A stretch of DNA of 64,000 bases from a bacterium (GCA_030824575.1 JAVBXL010000223.1:62001-126000); one strand, 5' to 3'; shown: positions 10,015 through 20,188, counted from the stretch's first letter. Made by a program: numbers and translations. Notes: generated from the sequence alone by a model not told the origin.

Positions 10015-11319
10015 TCAGTCGAGAATATGCATGACGATCGGCGTGTCGAGCAGGCTGTCGGACCCCGCCAGTCGCTCCAGCGTCTCCCGCACGCAGCGCT
10101 CTTCGCCGGCATGGGTGACGATGGCGACCAGCACGCCGTCGGCCTGGTTGGCACCGCGCTGGATCATGCTTTCGATCGATACGCCCGCGTCGCGGGTGGC
10201 GGCGGCGATTTCGGCCAGCACGCCGGGGCGATCCTGCACCTTGAAACGCAGATAGCTGCGGCCGATGCGTGCGCCGGCGTCCGCTGTGTTCTGCGGCGTG
10301 AGGGCGGCGACCGGCATGGCGAAGGCGTCGCCATATTCGTCGCGGGCAACGTCGATCAGGTCGGCCACGACGGCAGAAGCGGTCGGGCCGTCGCCCGCGC
10401 CCCGGCCCTGGAAGAAGAGGCGGCCGACGAAATTGCCCTCCGCCACCACAGCATTCAGCGATCCATCGACATGGGCGAGCGGATGATCGAGCGGCACCAG
10501 CATCGGGTGGACGCGCTGGAACAGGCCATCTGCGCCGTTCTGGGCCATGCCGACCAGCCGGATGCGGAAGCCTAGCGCCGCCGCTTCGGCGATGTCGGCG
10601 GCGATGACGTGACGGATGCCGGTGGTGGCGACAGCATCGAAATCCAGTTCGGTGCCGAAGGCGAGACTGGCGAGGATGGTCAGCTTGTGCGCGGCGTCGA
10701 TGCCGTCGATGTCGAAGCTGGGATCAGCCTCCGCATAGCCCAGATCCTGGGCTTCCTTCAGCACCTCGTCGAAGCCCCGGCCTTCCTTCTCCATCGTGGT
10801 CAGGATGTAATTGCAGGTGCCGTTGAGGATGCCGTAGACGCGGGCAATCTCGTTGGCGGCGGCGCCTTCGCGCATCCCCTTGATGACCGGGATGCCGCCT
10901 GCGACCGCGGCTTCATATTTCAGCGCCGTGCCGCCGGTTTCCGCAAGCCGGGCGAGGTCCAGGCCATGATGGGCCAGCATCGCCTTGTTGGCGGTGACGA
11001 AAGGCTTGCCCAAGGTCAGGCACTGGCGCGCCAGGGTAAGCGCGGGGCCATCCGCGCCGCCGATCAGTTCGACCACGACATCGACATCGTCGCGCGTGGC
11101 GAGCGTCGTCATGTCGTCCACCCATTCATAGGGCGACAGATCGACGCCACGATCCTTGTTCCGATCGCGTGCGGAGATGGCGACGATCTGGATCGGGCAT
11201 CCGGCGCGGCGCGCAATCAGATCGCCATTGGTGTTGAGCAGCCGAATCACCCCGCCGCCCACCGTGCCGAGGCCGACAAGCGCAACGCGCAGCGGGGCAT
11301 GGCGGTGCAGATTGGTCAT
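10015..11319 (-). CDS. hom: Homoserine dehydrogenase
   Basis: LRVALVGLGTVGGGVIRLL, VTANKAMLAHHG, YEAAVAGGIPVIKGMREG, GILNGTCNYILTTME, ACT-like C-terminus. Confidence 0.96.
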   Translation of the reverse strand: MTNLHRHAPLRVALVGLGTVGGGVIRLLNTNGDLIARRAGCPIQIVAISARDRNKDRGVDLSPYEWVDDMTTLATRDDVDVVVELIGGADGPALTLARQCLTLGKPFVTANKAMLAHHGLDLARLAETGGTALKYEAAVAGGIPVIKGMREGAAANEIARVYGILNGTCNYILTTMEKEGRGFDEVLKEAQDLGYAEADPSFDIDGIDAAHKLTILASLAFGTELDFDAVATTGIRHVIAADIAEAAALGFRIRLVGMAQNGADGLFQRVHPMLVPLDHPLAHVDGSLNAVVAEGNFVGRLFFQGRGAGDGPTASAVVADLIDVARDEYGDAFAMPVAALTPQNTADAGARIGRSYLRFKVQDRPGVLAEIAAATRDAGVSIESMIQRGANQADGVLVAIVTHAGEERCVRETLERLAGSDSLLDTPIVMHILD

Positions 11320-11420
11320 GGCGGCGTATCTTCCTTGTGCGGCTGATGAACGCGGCGCTGATAGCCGCCCGCGCGGAACTGTCCAAGGAAAAGCGCGGCG
11401 TCGCGCGCGCCTCCCCCGAA

Positions 11421-12293
11421 TCAGGGCACGGCTCGTGTCCGTCCGCACGGGCCGAGCGCGGCGATGACCACGGCATAGTCAGCGCGCGCGGCCTCTGCAT
11501 CCTGAACCGACAGGGTGCGCACGGCGCGGGCGGGCAGGGTGGCGGGCAATGTGCAGGCCAGCCGATACCAGAGCAGGGTGCCCGGCTCCGGCGCGCGGGC
11601 CGCTTCGTCCATGATCTCGCCCAGCGCGACCGCCCAATGGGGCGCCTGGCCCGGACGGCGGAGGATCGACAGGGATACCGGATCGCCCTTTTCCGTGCGC
11701 AGAAAAATCTGCGTTTCGCCTTCGCCCGCAACCGTGCCGGCGACATGGAATGCGTCGCCCAGGCCCAGAATCCGCGGCGGCGTGTTGGGCGCGACCAGTG
11801 CGGACAGCACCGCCTTGACCCGGTCAATTTCAGCCGGGGTGGCGGGAATTTGCGCGTCGGGCGCGATCAGCTGGATTTCGCCGGGCCGCCCGCCCGGACG
11901 CGCGAAGAGGATCAGTTGCGCCTTTTTGAGCTTGGGCATCTTGCCCCGCGCGTCGAGGGGGGCGTCGTAGAGATAAGTTACAAGGGGGGCGATTCCCGCT
12001 TCGCCGCGAATCAGCCCCGTCACATCGGCCTCGACATACAGCCTTTTATGGCCTGCGGGGACCGAACCGGCCTGCTCCGCCTTCAAAGCGATGATGTTGC
12101 GAATACGCACATTGGCCACTAGCGGCGCTTTGTCCGCCAGGTCCACAATGTCAGCATAGGACAAGCCAGGGGGGGCGGATGATGGTTGCGTTACCAGCTT
12201 TCCATTCTGGGCAAAGGCGGGGAAAACCGCGGGAGGTGCGGCGAAAATGAGGCAGGACAATCCCAGGCGGATCAGGCGGGTGGCGGATTTCAT
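11421..12293 (-). CDS. Hypothetical secreted protein
   Basis: Signal-peptide-like N-terminus MKSATRLIRLGLSCLIFAAPPAVFPAFAQ; long ORF between hom and tonB. Confidence 0.65.
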   Translation of the reverse strand: MKSATRLIRLGLSCLIFAAPPAVFPAFAQNGKLVTQPSSAPPGLSYADIVDLADKAPLVANVRIRNIIALKAEQAGSVPAGHKRLYVEADVTGLIRGEAGIAPLVTYLYDAPLDARGKMPKLKKAQLILFARPGGRPGEIQLIAPDAQIPATPAEIDRVKAVLSALVAPNTPPRILGLGDAFHVAGTVAGEGETQIFLRTEKGDPVSLSILRRPGQAPHWAVALGEIMDEAARAPEPGTLLWYRLACTLPATLPARAVRTLSVQDAEAARADYAVVIAALGPCGRTRAVP

Positions 12294-12547
12294 CGTCAGC
12301 TTCGTCCTATGTTTTTGGCCAGTGGCAAGGATGTCACAGGCAAGTCATTCCGATATGAAATGGTAACCGCAAATGAACATATCGATAAAGCGTTTGCGTG
12401 CCACGATGCGTCGCGATAGGAGTTTGCGCGGTAGCAAATGAACGGACAGGGGCCAAAGGCGACCGGGGCAGCCCGATCGGCTGGGGTCGTTTTTGGCTGA
12501 TTTTGTATAAACCACTGGTAAGATGAGTTAAGGAGTGTCGTTGCCGA

Positions 12548-13210
12548 ATGGCCTATGCTGACCACTCGCAAGGATCGAGTCGGACTGTCTCGATCGTCAT
12601 CGTCGCCCTGATTCACGCTGTTCTTGGCTATGCCTTCGTCACCGGTCTTGGCATGAAATATGTCAAAAAGGCGGCAGAACAGCTGAACGTGATCGACGTG
12701 AAGGAGGAACCGCCACCACCGGACGAGGAGCCGCCACCGCCGCCGCCAGATCAGCCGATCGAGCCGCCGCCGGTTGTCGCGCCCCCGCCGATCGTGCAGA
12801 CCCCGGCGCCAGCGCCGACCATGACCGTCGTTCGGACACCCCCGCCGGTGTTCAATCCGGTTCCGGTCGCCGCACCGCCGCCGCCTCCGGCTGCACCGCC
12901 GCCCCCGCCTCAGGCTGCGACCCGCGCTTCGCCGCGTAGTCAGCCTGGTTCATGGCTAAGCGATGCGGACTATCCGAGCCGCGCGCAGCGTGAAGAGCGT
13001 TCGGGTACGGCTGGCTTCCGGTTGGAAATCGGCGCGGATGGTCGTGTGACCAACTGCACCATCACCTCTTCGACCGGCCATGCCGACCTCGACGAGGCGA
13101 CCTGCCGCCTGCTGCCGAAGCGTGCGCGCTTCAAGCCGGCCAAGGGGTCTGATGGTGCGGAAATGCCCGACACGTACAATGGGCGTATCACCTGGCGTCT
13201 GCCGGAATAA
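12548..13210 (+). CDS. tonB: Energy transducer TonB
   Basis: N-terminal TM, Pro-rich linker (EEPPPPDEEPPPPPPDQPIEPPP), TonB C-terminal domain; followed by exbB/exbD. Confidence 0.92.
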   Translation: MAYADHSQGSSRTVSIVIVALIHAVLGYAFVTGLGMKYVKKAAEQLNVIDVKEEPPPPDEEPPPPPPDQPIEPPPVVAPPPIVQTPAPAPTMTVVRTPPPVFNPVPVAAPPPPPAAPPPPPQAATRASPRSQPGSWLSDADYPSRAQREERSGTAGFRLEIGADGRVTNCTITSSTGHADLDEATCRLLPKRARFKPAKGSDGAEMPDTYNGRITWRLPE

Positions 13211-13276
13211 TCCTGATCGGGAAGGCGTGCGCCCGGCGCCGCCTGTCCCTAGCTTGATCTCATTGAGAGGGAAGTC

Positions 13277-14038
13277 TTGAACATGTTGATGTATCTCGCA
13301 GCTGCGGCTCCAAAGCCGGAAAACCCCTACGGTCTTGTGGAAGCCCTGGAACAGGGCGGTGTCATTGCCTGGACTGTTTTCATCATCTTGTGCGGCATGT
13401 CGGTCGGCACTTTCTACATTCTGTTCACCAAGCTGATCGAACAGCAGAAGGTGATCAACCAGGGCAAGAAGGTCCGTGCGACCTTCTGGCGCGCCGGTTC
13501 GCTGAAGGAAGCGTCGGCCAAGCTGGAAAAGAACTCGGCCTATAAGCAGATCGTCGATGACGGCATCAAGGCTCAGGAAGAGCATGGCAAGCTGAAGGAT
13601 CCGGTCGAAGCGCATGACTGGCTGCACGGCTCGCTTGCCCGTTCGGAAGCCGGCATCAACTCGTCGCTCGGTGGCGGCCTCGCCTTCCTCGCGACCGTCG
13701 GTTCGACTTCGCCGTTCATCGGTCTGTTCGGTACGGTTATCGGCATCTACCGCGCGCTCATCAAGATCGGCGCTGCCGGTCAGGCTTCGATCGACGCCGT
13801 TGCCGGCCCGGTCGGTGAAGCCCTGATCATGACCGCGCTGGGTCTGGCCGTCGCCGTTCCTGCGGTGCTCGCTTACAACTTCCTGCAGCGTCGTAACAAG
13901 AACATCGCCGAACAGCTTAACGGTTTCACCGTCGATCTGCTGGCCTATCTGGTTTCCGACGGCGCGGTGAAGCCTTCCGTTGGTCCGGCACCGGCAGCTC
14001 CGGTTGCCAAGCCTGCTGTCGCGCCGACCAAGGCCTGA
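13277..14038 (+). CDS. exbB: MotA/TolQ/ExbB proton channel family protein
   Basis: GLAFLATVGSTSPFIGLFGTVIGIYRALIKIG...GPVGEALIMTALGLAVAVPAVLAYN. Confidence 0.95.
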   Translation: MNMLMYLAAAAPKPENPYGLVEALEQGGVIAWTVFIILCGMSVGTFYILFTKLIEQQKVINQGKKVRATFWRAGSLKEASAKLEKNSAYKQIVDDGIKAQEEHGKLKDPVEAHDWLHGSLARSEAGINSSLGGGLAFLATVGSTSPFIGLFGTVIGIYRALIKIGAAGQASIDAVAGPVGEALIMTALGLAVAVPAVLAYNFLQRRNKNIAEQLNGFTVDLLAYLVSDGAVKPSVGPAPAAPVAKPAVAPTKA

Positions 14039-14153
14039 TTGCCTTAATATTCCGGTTCGGGGACCGGGTGGCGGCTGCGACCGCCCGGTTTCCCCGCCGG
14101 ACGTGGGCCTCGCTTAACGGGGCGCCATCGACATCAAGGTTAGGATTGTATCA

Positions 14154-14642
14154 ATGGCAATGAGTGTTGGCCCCGGCGGCGGTGACGACAAGCCCTTGTC
14201 CGACATCAACACGACGCCGCTCGTCGACGTCATGCTGGTGTTGCTCATCATCTTTCTCATCGCGGTTCCGGTCGTCGTCCAGTCGGTCGATCTTCAGCTT
14301 CCCAAGGTGGCTTTCGAGCCGACCACGACGAAGCCGGAAAATGTGTTGCTTTCCGTTACGCAAGCCTCCGATGGCAGTTGTGCCGTTTTCTGGGGCATGG
14401 CGCCGGTCAACTCCAGCGAGTTGCTGGATCGCGCGGTCGCTAAGCTGGAAGCGGACATCAAGAAATTAGGCGGCGTTGAGAATATGACGCCCGAGGATAT
14501 GCCCGAAGTGCATATCCGCGGCGACATCAATACCCCCTATCGCTGCATCGGTGGCACCATCTACACGATGCAGCGCGCTGGTTTCCCCAAGGTGGGCTTC
14601 ATCTCCGAGCCGGAACCCGGCTCGACGACGACCCGCCTCTGA
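14154..14642 (+). CDS. exbD: Biopolymer transporter ExbD
   Basis: LSDINTTPLVDVMLVLLIIFLIAVPVVVQSVDLQLP. Confidence 0.95.
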   Translation: MAMSVGPGGGDDKPLSDINTTPLVDVMLVLLIIFLIAVPVVVQSVDLQLPKVAFEPTTTKPENVLLSVTQASDGSCAVFWGMAPVNSSELLDRAVAKLEADIKKLGGVENMTPEDMPEVHIRGDINTPYRCIGGTIYTMQRAGFPKVGFISEPEPGSTTTRL

Positions 14643-14666
14643 CCGGCTGATTAAGGAGATTTCGCT

Positions 14667-15089
14667 ATGTCCATGAGCATGGGTTCCGATGATGGCGAAC
14701 CGATGATGGAAATGAACACGACGCCGTTGATCGACGTCATGCTCGTTCTCCTCATCATGTTCATCATCACCATTCCGATCCAGACCCACGCGGTCAAGAT
14801 CGACCTGCCGCAGAACGCGCCGCCGACTGACAGCGTGATTGACCCGATCAAGAACAAGGTCGCCATCGACCCTGCCGGGATCATCACCTGGAATGGTTCG
14901 GCGATCGATCTGCTGACCCTGCGTCAGTATTTGCAGCAGTCGCTGCGTCTGCCTGTGGAGCCGGAACTGCAGTTCCAGCCGAATGCGCAGACCCGCTATG
15001 TGACCGTTGATGAAGTGCTGGCGGAGATCAAGCGTGCCGGCGTGACCAAGCTTGGCTTCGTCGGCAACGAGCAATATGGCAATTTCTGA
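14667..15089 (+). CDS. exbD: Second ExbD-family protein
   Basis: MMEMNTTPLIDVMLVLLIMFIITIPIQTHAVKIDLP. Confidence 0.95.
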   Translation: MSMSMGSDDGEPMMEMNTTPLIDVMLVLLIMFIITIPIQTHAVKIDLPQNAPPTDSVIDPIKNKVAIDPAGIITWNGSAIDLLTLRQYLQQSLRLPVEPELQFQPNAQTRYVTVDEVLAEIKRAGVTKLGFVGNEQYGNF

Positions 15090-15180
15090 CCGCTGACATC
15101 CCTCAGCGTCCATCCGCGCAAGACTTCCCGGTTTCGCGGATTGGCCATGCTGGACCAGGCATCAGATGATTGCAGCTATT

Positions 15181-15210
15181 CAAGGGTCGCCTTCGGGCGG
15201 CCCTTTTTTT
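15181..15210 (+). terminator. Intrinsic terminator of tonB-exb operon
   Basis: aagggtcgcc-ttc-gggcggccc followed by a ttttttt tract. Confidence 0.85.
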
Positions 15211-15444
15211 GCCTGTTGCCGACGCAAGGCGGCGGCCGGTCGGGTGGGCGCGAGGAAGAGCGGCGGGCAGCTTCGCGCCATGCTCCGACACGGGACAGCC
15301 AAAGCGATCCGTCGAGGGTAGCAGATGGCGGTCTGGTCGAAATAAAATCGATCCGGCGACTTTTACGGCAGCCAGGAAGGGGCGGCTTAACCCTTTGCTT
15401 ACCCCGATCGCCGATGGTGCGTCAGAGGTAATCCGGTATCGATC

Positions 15445-15756
15445 ATGGGCGCGGAACGTAAAACAGAGTATGACCGAAAGGCGCGGGCGGCCGAACGGCG
15501 CCATGTGCAGATCGGGGTCAAGGTCCGGCGGCCGGGGGAAACCTGGTTCACCAGCCGGATCACTGACGTATCGATCACCGGATTTCGCCTGCAAAGCTTC
15601 ATGAAGCTGACCGTTGGCAGCGACCTTTGGGTGATGCTGCCGGGATTCGAAGGACGGCGCGCCCGCGTGCTGTGGACTCGAGGTCCGGAATCAGGCTGCG
15701 CCTTCGAACGGCCGCTTCACCCTGCGATCCTCGACCATATCGTCCGCCTGAACTAA
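15445..15756 (+). CDS. PilZ-domain protein
   Basis: KARAAERRHVQIGVKVRRPGETWFTSRITDVSITGFRLQSF...WVMLPGFEGRRARVLW. Confidence 0.8.
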   Translation: MGAERKTEYDRKARAAERRHVQIGVKVRRPGETWFTSRITDVSITGFRLQSFMKLTVGSDLWVMLPGFEGRRARVLWTRGPESGCAFERPLHPAILDHIVRLN

Positions 15757-15779
15757 CCGCCCGGCTTTCGTCGCCGCAC

Positions 15780-17567
15780 TCAGGCTACAGGACCATCTTG
15801 GAACTGCAGACTGGCCAGTCTCGCGTAAAGGCCGTTCTGGGCAACCAGCGCGGCATGATTGCCCTGCTCGACAATATGCCCCTCATCCATCACGAGGATG
15901 CGATCCGCGGCGCGCACCGTCGCCAGCCGATGGGCAATGACGATGGTCGTGCGCCCCTGCATCAGCCGACCGAGCGCATCCTGCACCAACCGTTCGGATT
16001 CGGCGTCGAGCGCAGAGGTGGCCTCATCCAGCAGCAGGATCGGCGCGTCGCGCAGCAGGGCGCGGGCGATCGACAGGCGCTGGCGCTGGCCGCCGGACAG
16101 GCGCGCCCCGCCTTCGCCCATCTGGCTGTCCAGCCCCTGTGGCAGCGCGCGCAAAAACGCTTCGGCATTGGCGGCGCGGGCGGCTTCCCAGATCTGTTCG
16201 TCGGTGGCGTCCCAGCGGCCGTAGCGCAGATTGTCACGCGCCGATGCGGCAAAGATCACGCTGTCCTGCGGCACGATCGCCATCATGGCGCGCAGCGCGG
16301 CGGGATCGGCGTCGGGCAAGGCGACGCCGTTGAGGCGAATGGTGCCCGAAGCCGGATCGTAGAAGCGCAGCGCGAGCTGGATGAGAGTCGATTTGCCCGC
16401 GCCGGATGGACCGACGACGGCGACCGTCTCGCCCGGCGCGACAGCGAAGGAGACACCACGCAGCGCCGCCTGATCGGGGCGGGTCGGATAATGGAAATGC
16501 ACATCCTCGAAAAGCAGATGCGCGCCCTGATCGCCGCTGGGCAGCAGGGTCGGATGCGCCGGGGGCAGGATGTCAGGTTTGGCGATCATCAGTTCATGCA
16601 GGCGGCTGGCCGCGCCCGCCCCACGGAGCAGGTCGCCCCAGCTTTCGGACAGCGATCCGAACGCCCCGGCGACCAGCCCGCCGGTCAGGACGAAGGCGGC
16701 GATGCTGCCGCCCGACAGGCGGCCGGCGGCGACGTCGAGCGCGCCCTGCCACATGACGGCGGTGATCGATCCGAAGACCAGCCCGATCACCACCGCGGTC
16801 ATGATCGCGCGCAGGCCGATTCGTCGCCGCGCGGTGGCGAAGCCGCTTTCAACGGTCGCGTCAAAACGAGCGGCCTCTCGCCCTTCCTGCCCGAAGGCCT
16901 GGACGATCTTCATTGCGCCCAGCACTTCGCTGGTGACGCTGCCAATATCAGCCAGCCGGTCCTGGCTGGCGCGCGACAGGCCGCGGACCCGGCGGCCAAG
17001 GCCGATCAGTACCAGCAGGATGACCGGAATGCCGAGCAACAGCATCGCCGCAAGCTTGGGCGCGAGCGCGAAAAGGTAGATCAGCCCGCCAATGCCGGTG
17101 ACGAGGTTGCGTAGCGCGACCGACACGGTCGATCCGACCACCTGTTCGACGATCGCAGTGTCGGCGGTCATGCGGGACGCGATTTCGGACGGCCGGTTTT
17201 CCTCGAAGAAGCGAGGGGCCTGGCGCAGCAAATTGGCCTGGGTGGCGCTGCGGATATCGGCAACGACACGCTCGCCCAGCCAGGACACGAAATAGAAGCG
17301 CAGCGCGCTGGCGATCGCCAGAATGATGACGATCAGCAGGAGATATTCGAACCAACGGCTGATGTCGCCGCCGCCCATGAACCCCTTGTCGATGACCAGC
17401 CGGAAGCCGCTGGGGATGCCCAGCGTCGCCGCTGACGAAACGATCAGCGCCGCGAGCGCGCCGGCGATGCGGCCCGGATAGCGACGGGCGAAACCCCACA
17501 GCATCGCCAGGCTGCCAAGGGCGGGGCGCGCGTCGGCGCGGGCGGTGGGTTGCGGGGCATCCTCCAT
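15780..17567 (-). CDS. ABC exporter (fused TMD-NBD, MsbA/HlyB-like)
   Basis: Walker A GPSGAGKST, signature LSGGQRQRLSIARALLRDAPILLLDEATSALD, N-terminal six-TM region. Confidence 0.95.
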   Translation of the reverse strand: MEDAPQPTARADARPALGSLAMLWGFARRYPGRIAGALAALIVSSAATLGIPSGFRLVIDKGFMGGGDISRWFEYLLLIVIILAIASALRFYFVSWLGERVVADIRSATQANLLRQAPRFFEENRPSEIASRMTADTAIVEQVVGSTVSVALRNLVTGIGGLIYLFALAPKLAAMLLLGIPVILLVLIGLGRRVRGLSRASQDRLADIGSVTSEVLGAMKIVQAFGQEGREAARFDATVESGFATARRRIGLRAIMTAVVIGLVFGSITAVMWQGALDVAAGRLSGGSIAAFVLTGGLVAGAFGSLSESWGDLLRGAGAASRLHELMIAKPDILPPAHPTLLPSGDQGAHLLFEDVHFHYPTRPDQAALRGVSFAVAPGETVAVVGPSGAGKSTLIQLALRFYDPASGTIRLNGVALPDADPAALRAMMAIVPQDSVIFAASARDNLRYGRWDATDEQIWEAARAANAEAFLRALPQGLDSQMGEGGARLSGGQRQRLSIARALLRDAPILLLDEATSALDAESERLVQDALGRLMQGRTTIVIAHRLATVRAADRILVMDEGHIVEQGNHAALVAQNGLYARLASLQFQDGPVA

Positions 17568-17582
17568 AGATGCGGCGCTTAG

Positions 17583-17627
17583 AGCGATTTCACGGGATAG
17601 GAAATATCCGACCGCCCTGAAATCGCT
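17583..17627. repeat. Nested intergenic inverted repeat
   Basis: AGCGATTTCA (17583-17592)/TGAAATCGCT (17618-17627) with inner GGATA-ggaaa-TATCC. Confidence 0.6.
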
Positions 17628-17684
17628 TTACGCCGAGAAAATTGCGCGGCTGAAGACGCTACCATGCGTCGCCTGGCACGCGCT

Positions 17685-19049
17685 TCAGCTATCGCCCGCA
17701 ATCGCCCCCGCCCATTGCATCACGCGACGGGTGTCGGCCTTGCCGGTCAGGGCATAGGCCATCGCGCCGGCTTCCCAGTAAGCGACGACCTCGCCCTGCT
17801 GTCGGGCGATCAGCGGCGTGCCCTCCGCCGGGGTTTCCGCGCGATCAGCAAAGAGGGAGAGCGCCTCGCCCTGCGGCGTCAGCAGCGACATGGCGATGGC
17901 CGGGCTGTCGGTGGTCGGGAAGAGCTGGACATCGGTCACGCGCCAGCCTGTAGGCAAAGCGGGCAGGATGATGCCGGTGGAGCGTTCGATCTCCCGCGCG
18001 TCAAACGTCGCGCTCTCTACCTGGGAGGCCATGGTCTGGCGCAGCAGGCCAGTGCGGCGGGAGGCGGCGGCTTCGTCAAGGAAAGTGCTGGCCTGGGCGG
18101 TCTGGGGGAACTCGCCCAGTGCCCCGCGGGCGATCCAGCCAGTGGCGAGCAGCGCGGCGATGACGGCCGCGCGCCCGACATGACGCCAGCTACGGCTGGC
18201 GTCATGGTCATTGGCGACCGGCAGGCGGGTGTCGCGGCGGCGGCCGACCAGCGTCCCCTTGGCCCCGTCCTTGACCAGGCGGAAATCGATATGCGGCCAG
18301 CGTTGCCGCCAGCGCCGCGCCACCAGCCGTTCGCCGGGGCGGGCGGCATCGTCCAGCAGGACCACGCCGTCGGGCGACAGGCGCGCGAACAGGCTGTCGG
18401 CCGCGCCGCGCACCAGCGGGTGAACGCTCCAGGGCGGACCGTCTATGATGATGAGGTCGATTTGATCGGGCAGCGTGTCGATCGCGTACCAGCGGCCCGG
18501 CCAGTCGGCGCTCTCATGGGTCAAGGGCGCGTGGCGGATATCCACATCGAGCGCGTGGTCGGCGAGCCATTGGCGGGTCGCATCGACAAAGCCGCCATGC
18601 TGGTCGAAACTGTGCAGCCGCCCGCCGCCATGTAATTGCAGCGCGCGGGCGGAGATGAGGGAGGAGGCGCCCGCCCCCAGTTCCACCACATGCACAGGGC
18701 GCAGCCGGGCGATTTCGCGCACGATATGGCGCAGGAAGCCGACATCGGCCTTCCAACTGCCCAGATGCGGCAGCGCGTCATGCGGCAATCCCAATTCGTC
18801 CAGCAGCGCCCGCTTGTCTGCCGGGCGACCGCCCGACAGGCTGGCGAGCAGCCAGGGCCAGCCGATCGCACCGAAACCGATGCGCCACACCATGTCCGAC
18901 AGGCGGCGGGCCATGTCGCTGTCTCCATGGCCCGCTTCGGTCAGGGGGAGAAGGCCGGTGAGGTCACGGGATGTCACTGTAAAAACATGCTCCTTATGGG
19001 ATCGCCGGACTATGCCGCTCATCCTGTTTCGCGCATATGACAGCGTCAC
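17685..19049 (-). CDS. Class I SAM-dependent methyltransferase domain fused to a TM helix and an anti-sigma-factor-like C-terminal domain
   Basis: N-terminal half: VHVVELGAGASSLISARAL...IDLIIIDGPPW; TM: VGRAAVIAALLATGWIARGAL; C-terminal half: IILPALPTGWRVTDVQLFPTTDSPAIAMSLLTPQGEALSLFADRAE...VVAYWEAGAMAYALTG. Start may be internal (ATG near 18914). Confidence 0.65.
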   Translation of the reverse strand: MTLSYARNRMSGIVRRSHKEHVFTVTSRDLTGLLPLTEAGHGDSDMARRLSDMVWRIGFGAIGWPWLLASLSGGRPADKRALLDELGLPHDALPHLGSWKADVGFLRHIVREIARLRPVHVVELGAGASSLISARALQLHGGGRLHSFDQHGGFVDATRQWLADHALDVDIRHAPLTHESADWPGRWYAIDTLPDQIDLIIIDGPPWSVHPLVRGAADSLFARLSPDGVVLLDDAARPGERLVARRWRQRWPHIDFRLVKDGAKGTLVGRRRDTRLPVANDHDASRSWRHVGRAAVIAALLATGWIARGALGEFPQTAQASTFLDEAAASRRTGLLRQTMASQVESATFDAREIERSTGIILPALPTGWRVTDVQLFPTTDSPAIAMSLLTPQGEALSLFADRAETPAEGTPLIARQQGEVVAYWEAGAMAYALTGKADTRRVMQWAGAIAGDS

Positions 19050-19080
19050 AGATCGTCAATGGATGACGCAGGGAAGGCCG

Positions 19081-20058
19081 ATGACCCGTATAATTTCCGC
19101 GACAGTCGAACGGTGGCCGGTGGCGGGCGCCTTCGTCATCAGCCGCGGGGCCAAGACCCATGTCGATGTCATCGTCTGCACCGTGAGCGACGGTATGCAC
19201 GAAGGGCGCGGCGAGGGGACGGCCATCTATTATGAGGGCGAAAGCGCGGACGGCTGCGTCGCGGCGCTCCATGCCTATGCCGGGCCGCTGGAGCGGGCGG
19301 CTTTGTTGACCCATATGCCGCGCGGCGCGGCGCGCAACGCGCTGGACTGCGCGTTGTGGGATCTGGAGGCCAAGCAGGCCGGCGCGCCGGTGTGGCAACT
19401 GGCCGGCCTGGATGCGCCCGCGCCCTTGCCAAGCGCCTTCACCATCAGCCTGGGCGAGGCGGCGAAGATGGAGGCGGATGCCAGGGCCGCAGCGGCGCGC
19501 GGCTTTGCCCTGCTGAAATGCAAGCTGACCGGCGAGGGCGACCGGGCGCGCATCGCGGCGGTGCGGGCGGGCGCGCCGGACGCCCGGCTGATCGTCGACG
19601 CCAATGAAAGCTGGCACGACATGGACATTGCGGCGGAAGCGGCGGCGCTGGCGGCGCTGGGCGTCGAGATGGTCGAACAGCCGGTGATCCATGGGCAGGA
19701 AGCGCGGTTGGCGAGGGTACGCGCGCCATTGCCGCTCTGCGCCGACGAAAGTTGCCATACGCGCGCCGATCTCGACCGGCTGGGCGATTTCGACGCGGTC
19801 AATATCAAGCTGGACAAGGCAGGCGGGCTGACCGAGGCGCTGGCGCTGGCGCAGGACGCGCGGGCGCGCGGTTTTCGCATCATGGTCGGCTGTATGCTCG
19901 GCACGTCGCTGGGCATCGCGCCCGCCGCTCTGGTGGCGCAGGGGGCGGACTGGATCGACCTGGACGGCGCGCTGCTGCTGGCGGAGGACCGGCAGGGCGG
20001 GTTGGCGCTGCGGGATGGGCTGTTGCAGCCGGGTTCGTTGTGGGGCGGTGGTCGATAA
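19081..20058 (+). CDS. Enolase-superfamily dipeptide (L-Ala-D/L-Glu-type) epimerase
   Basis: GFALLKCKLTGEGD, LIVDANESWHDMDIA, MVEQPVI, CADESCHTRADLDRL, NIKLDKAGGLTEAL. Confidence 0.88.
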   Translation: MTRIISATVERWPVAGAFVISRGAKTHVDVIVCTVSDGMHEGRGEGTAIYYEGESADGCVAALHAYAGPLERAALLTHMPRGAARNALDCALWDLEAKQAGAPVWQLAGLDAPAPLPSAFTISLGEAAKMEADARAAAARGFALLKCKLTGEGDRARIAAVRAGAPDARLIVDANESWHDMDIAAEAAALAALGVEMVEQPVIHGQEARLARVRAPLPLCADESCHTRADLDRLGDFDAVNIKLDKAGGLTEALALAQDARARGFRIMVGCMLGTSLGIAPAALVAQGADWIDLDGALLLAEDRQGGLALRDGLLQPGSLWGGGR

Positions 20059-20188
20059 CCGAGCGGCAGACTGGCCTGCGGATGGCGCGGAAGGGTGGAA
20101 AGCGGACAGTCAGTTTTTGGGGAGATGACCGGCGATAGCTGACCTTACGCGGTAAAAAATCATTCGGCATAATCGCCCAATTGCAGAC

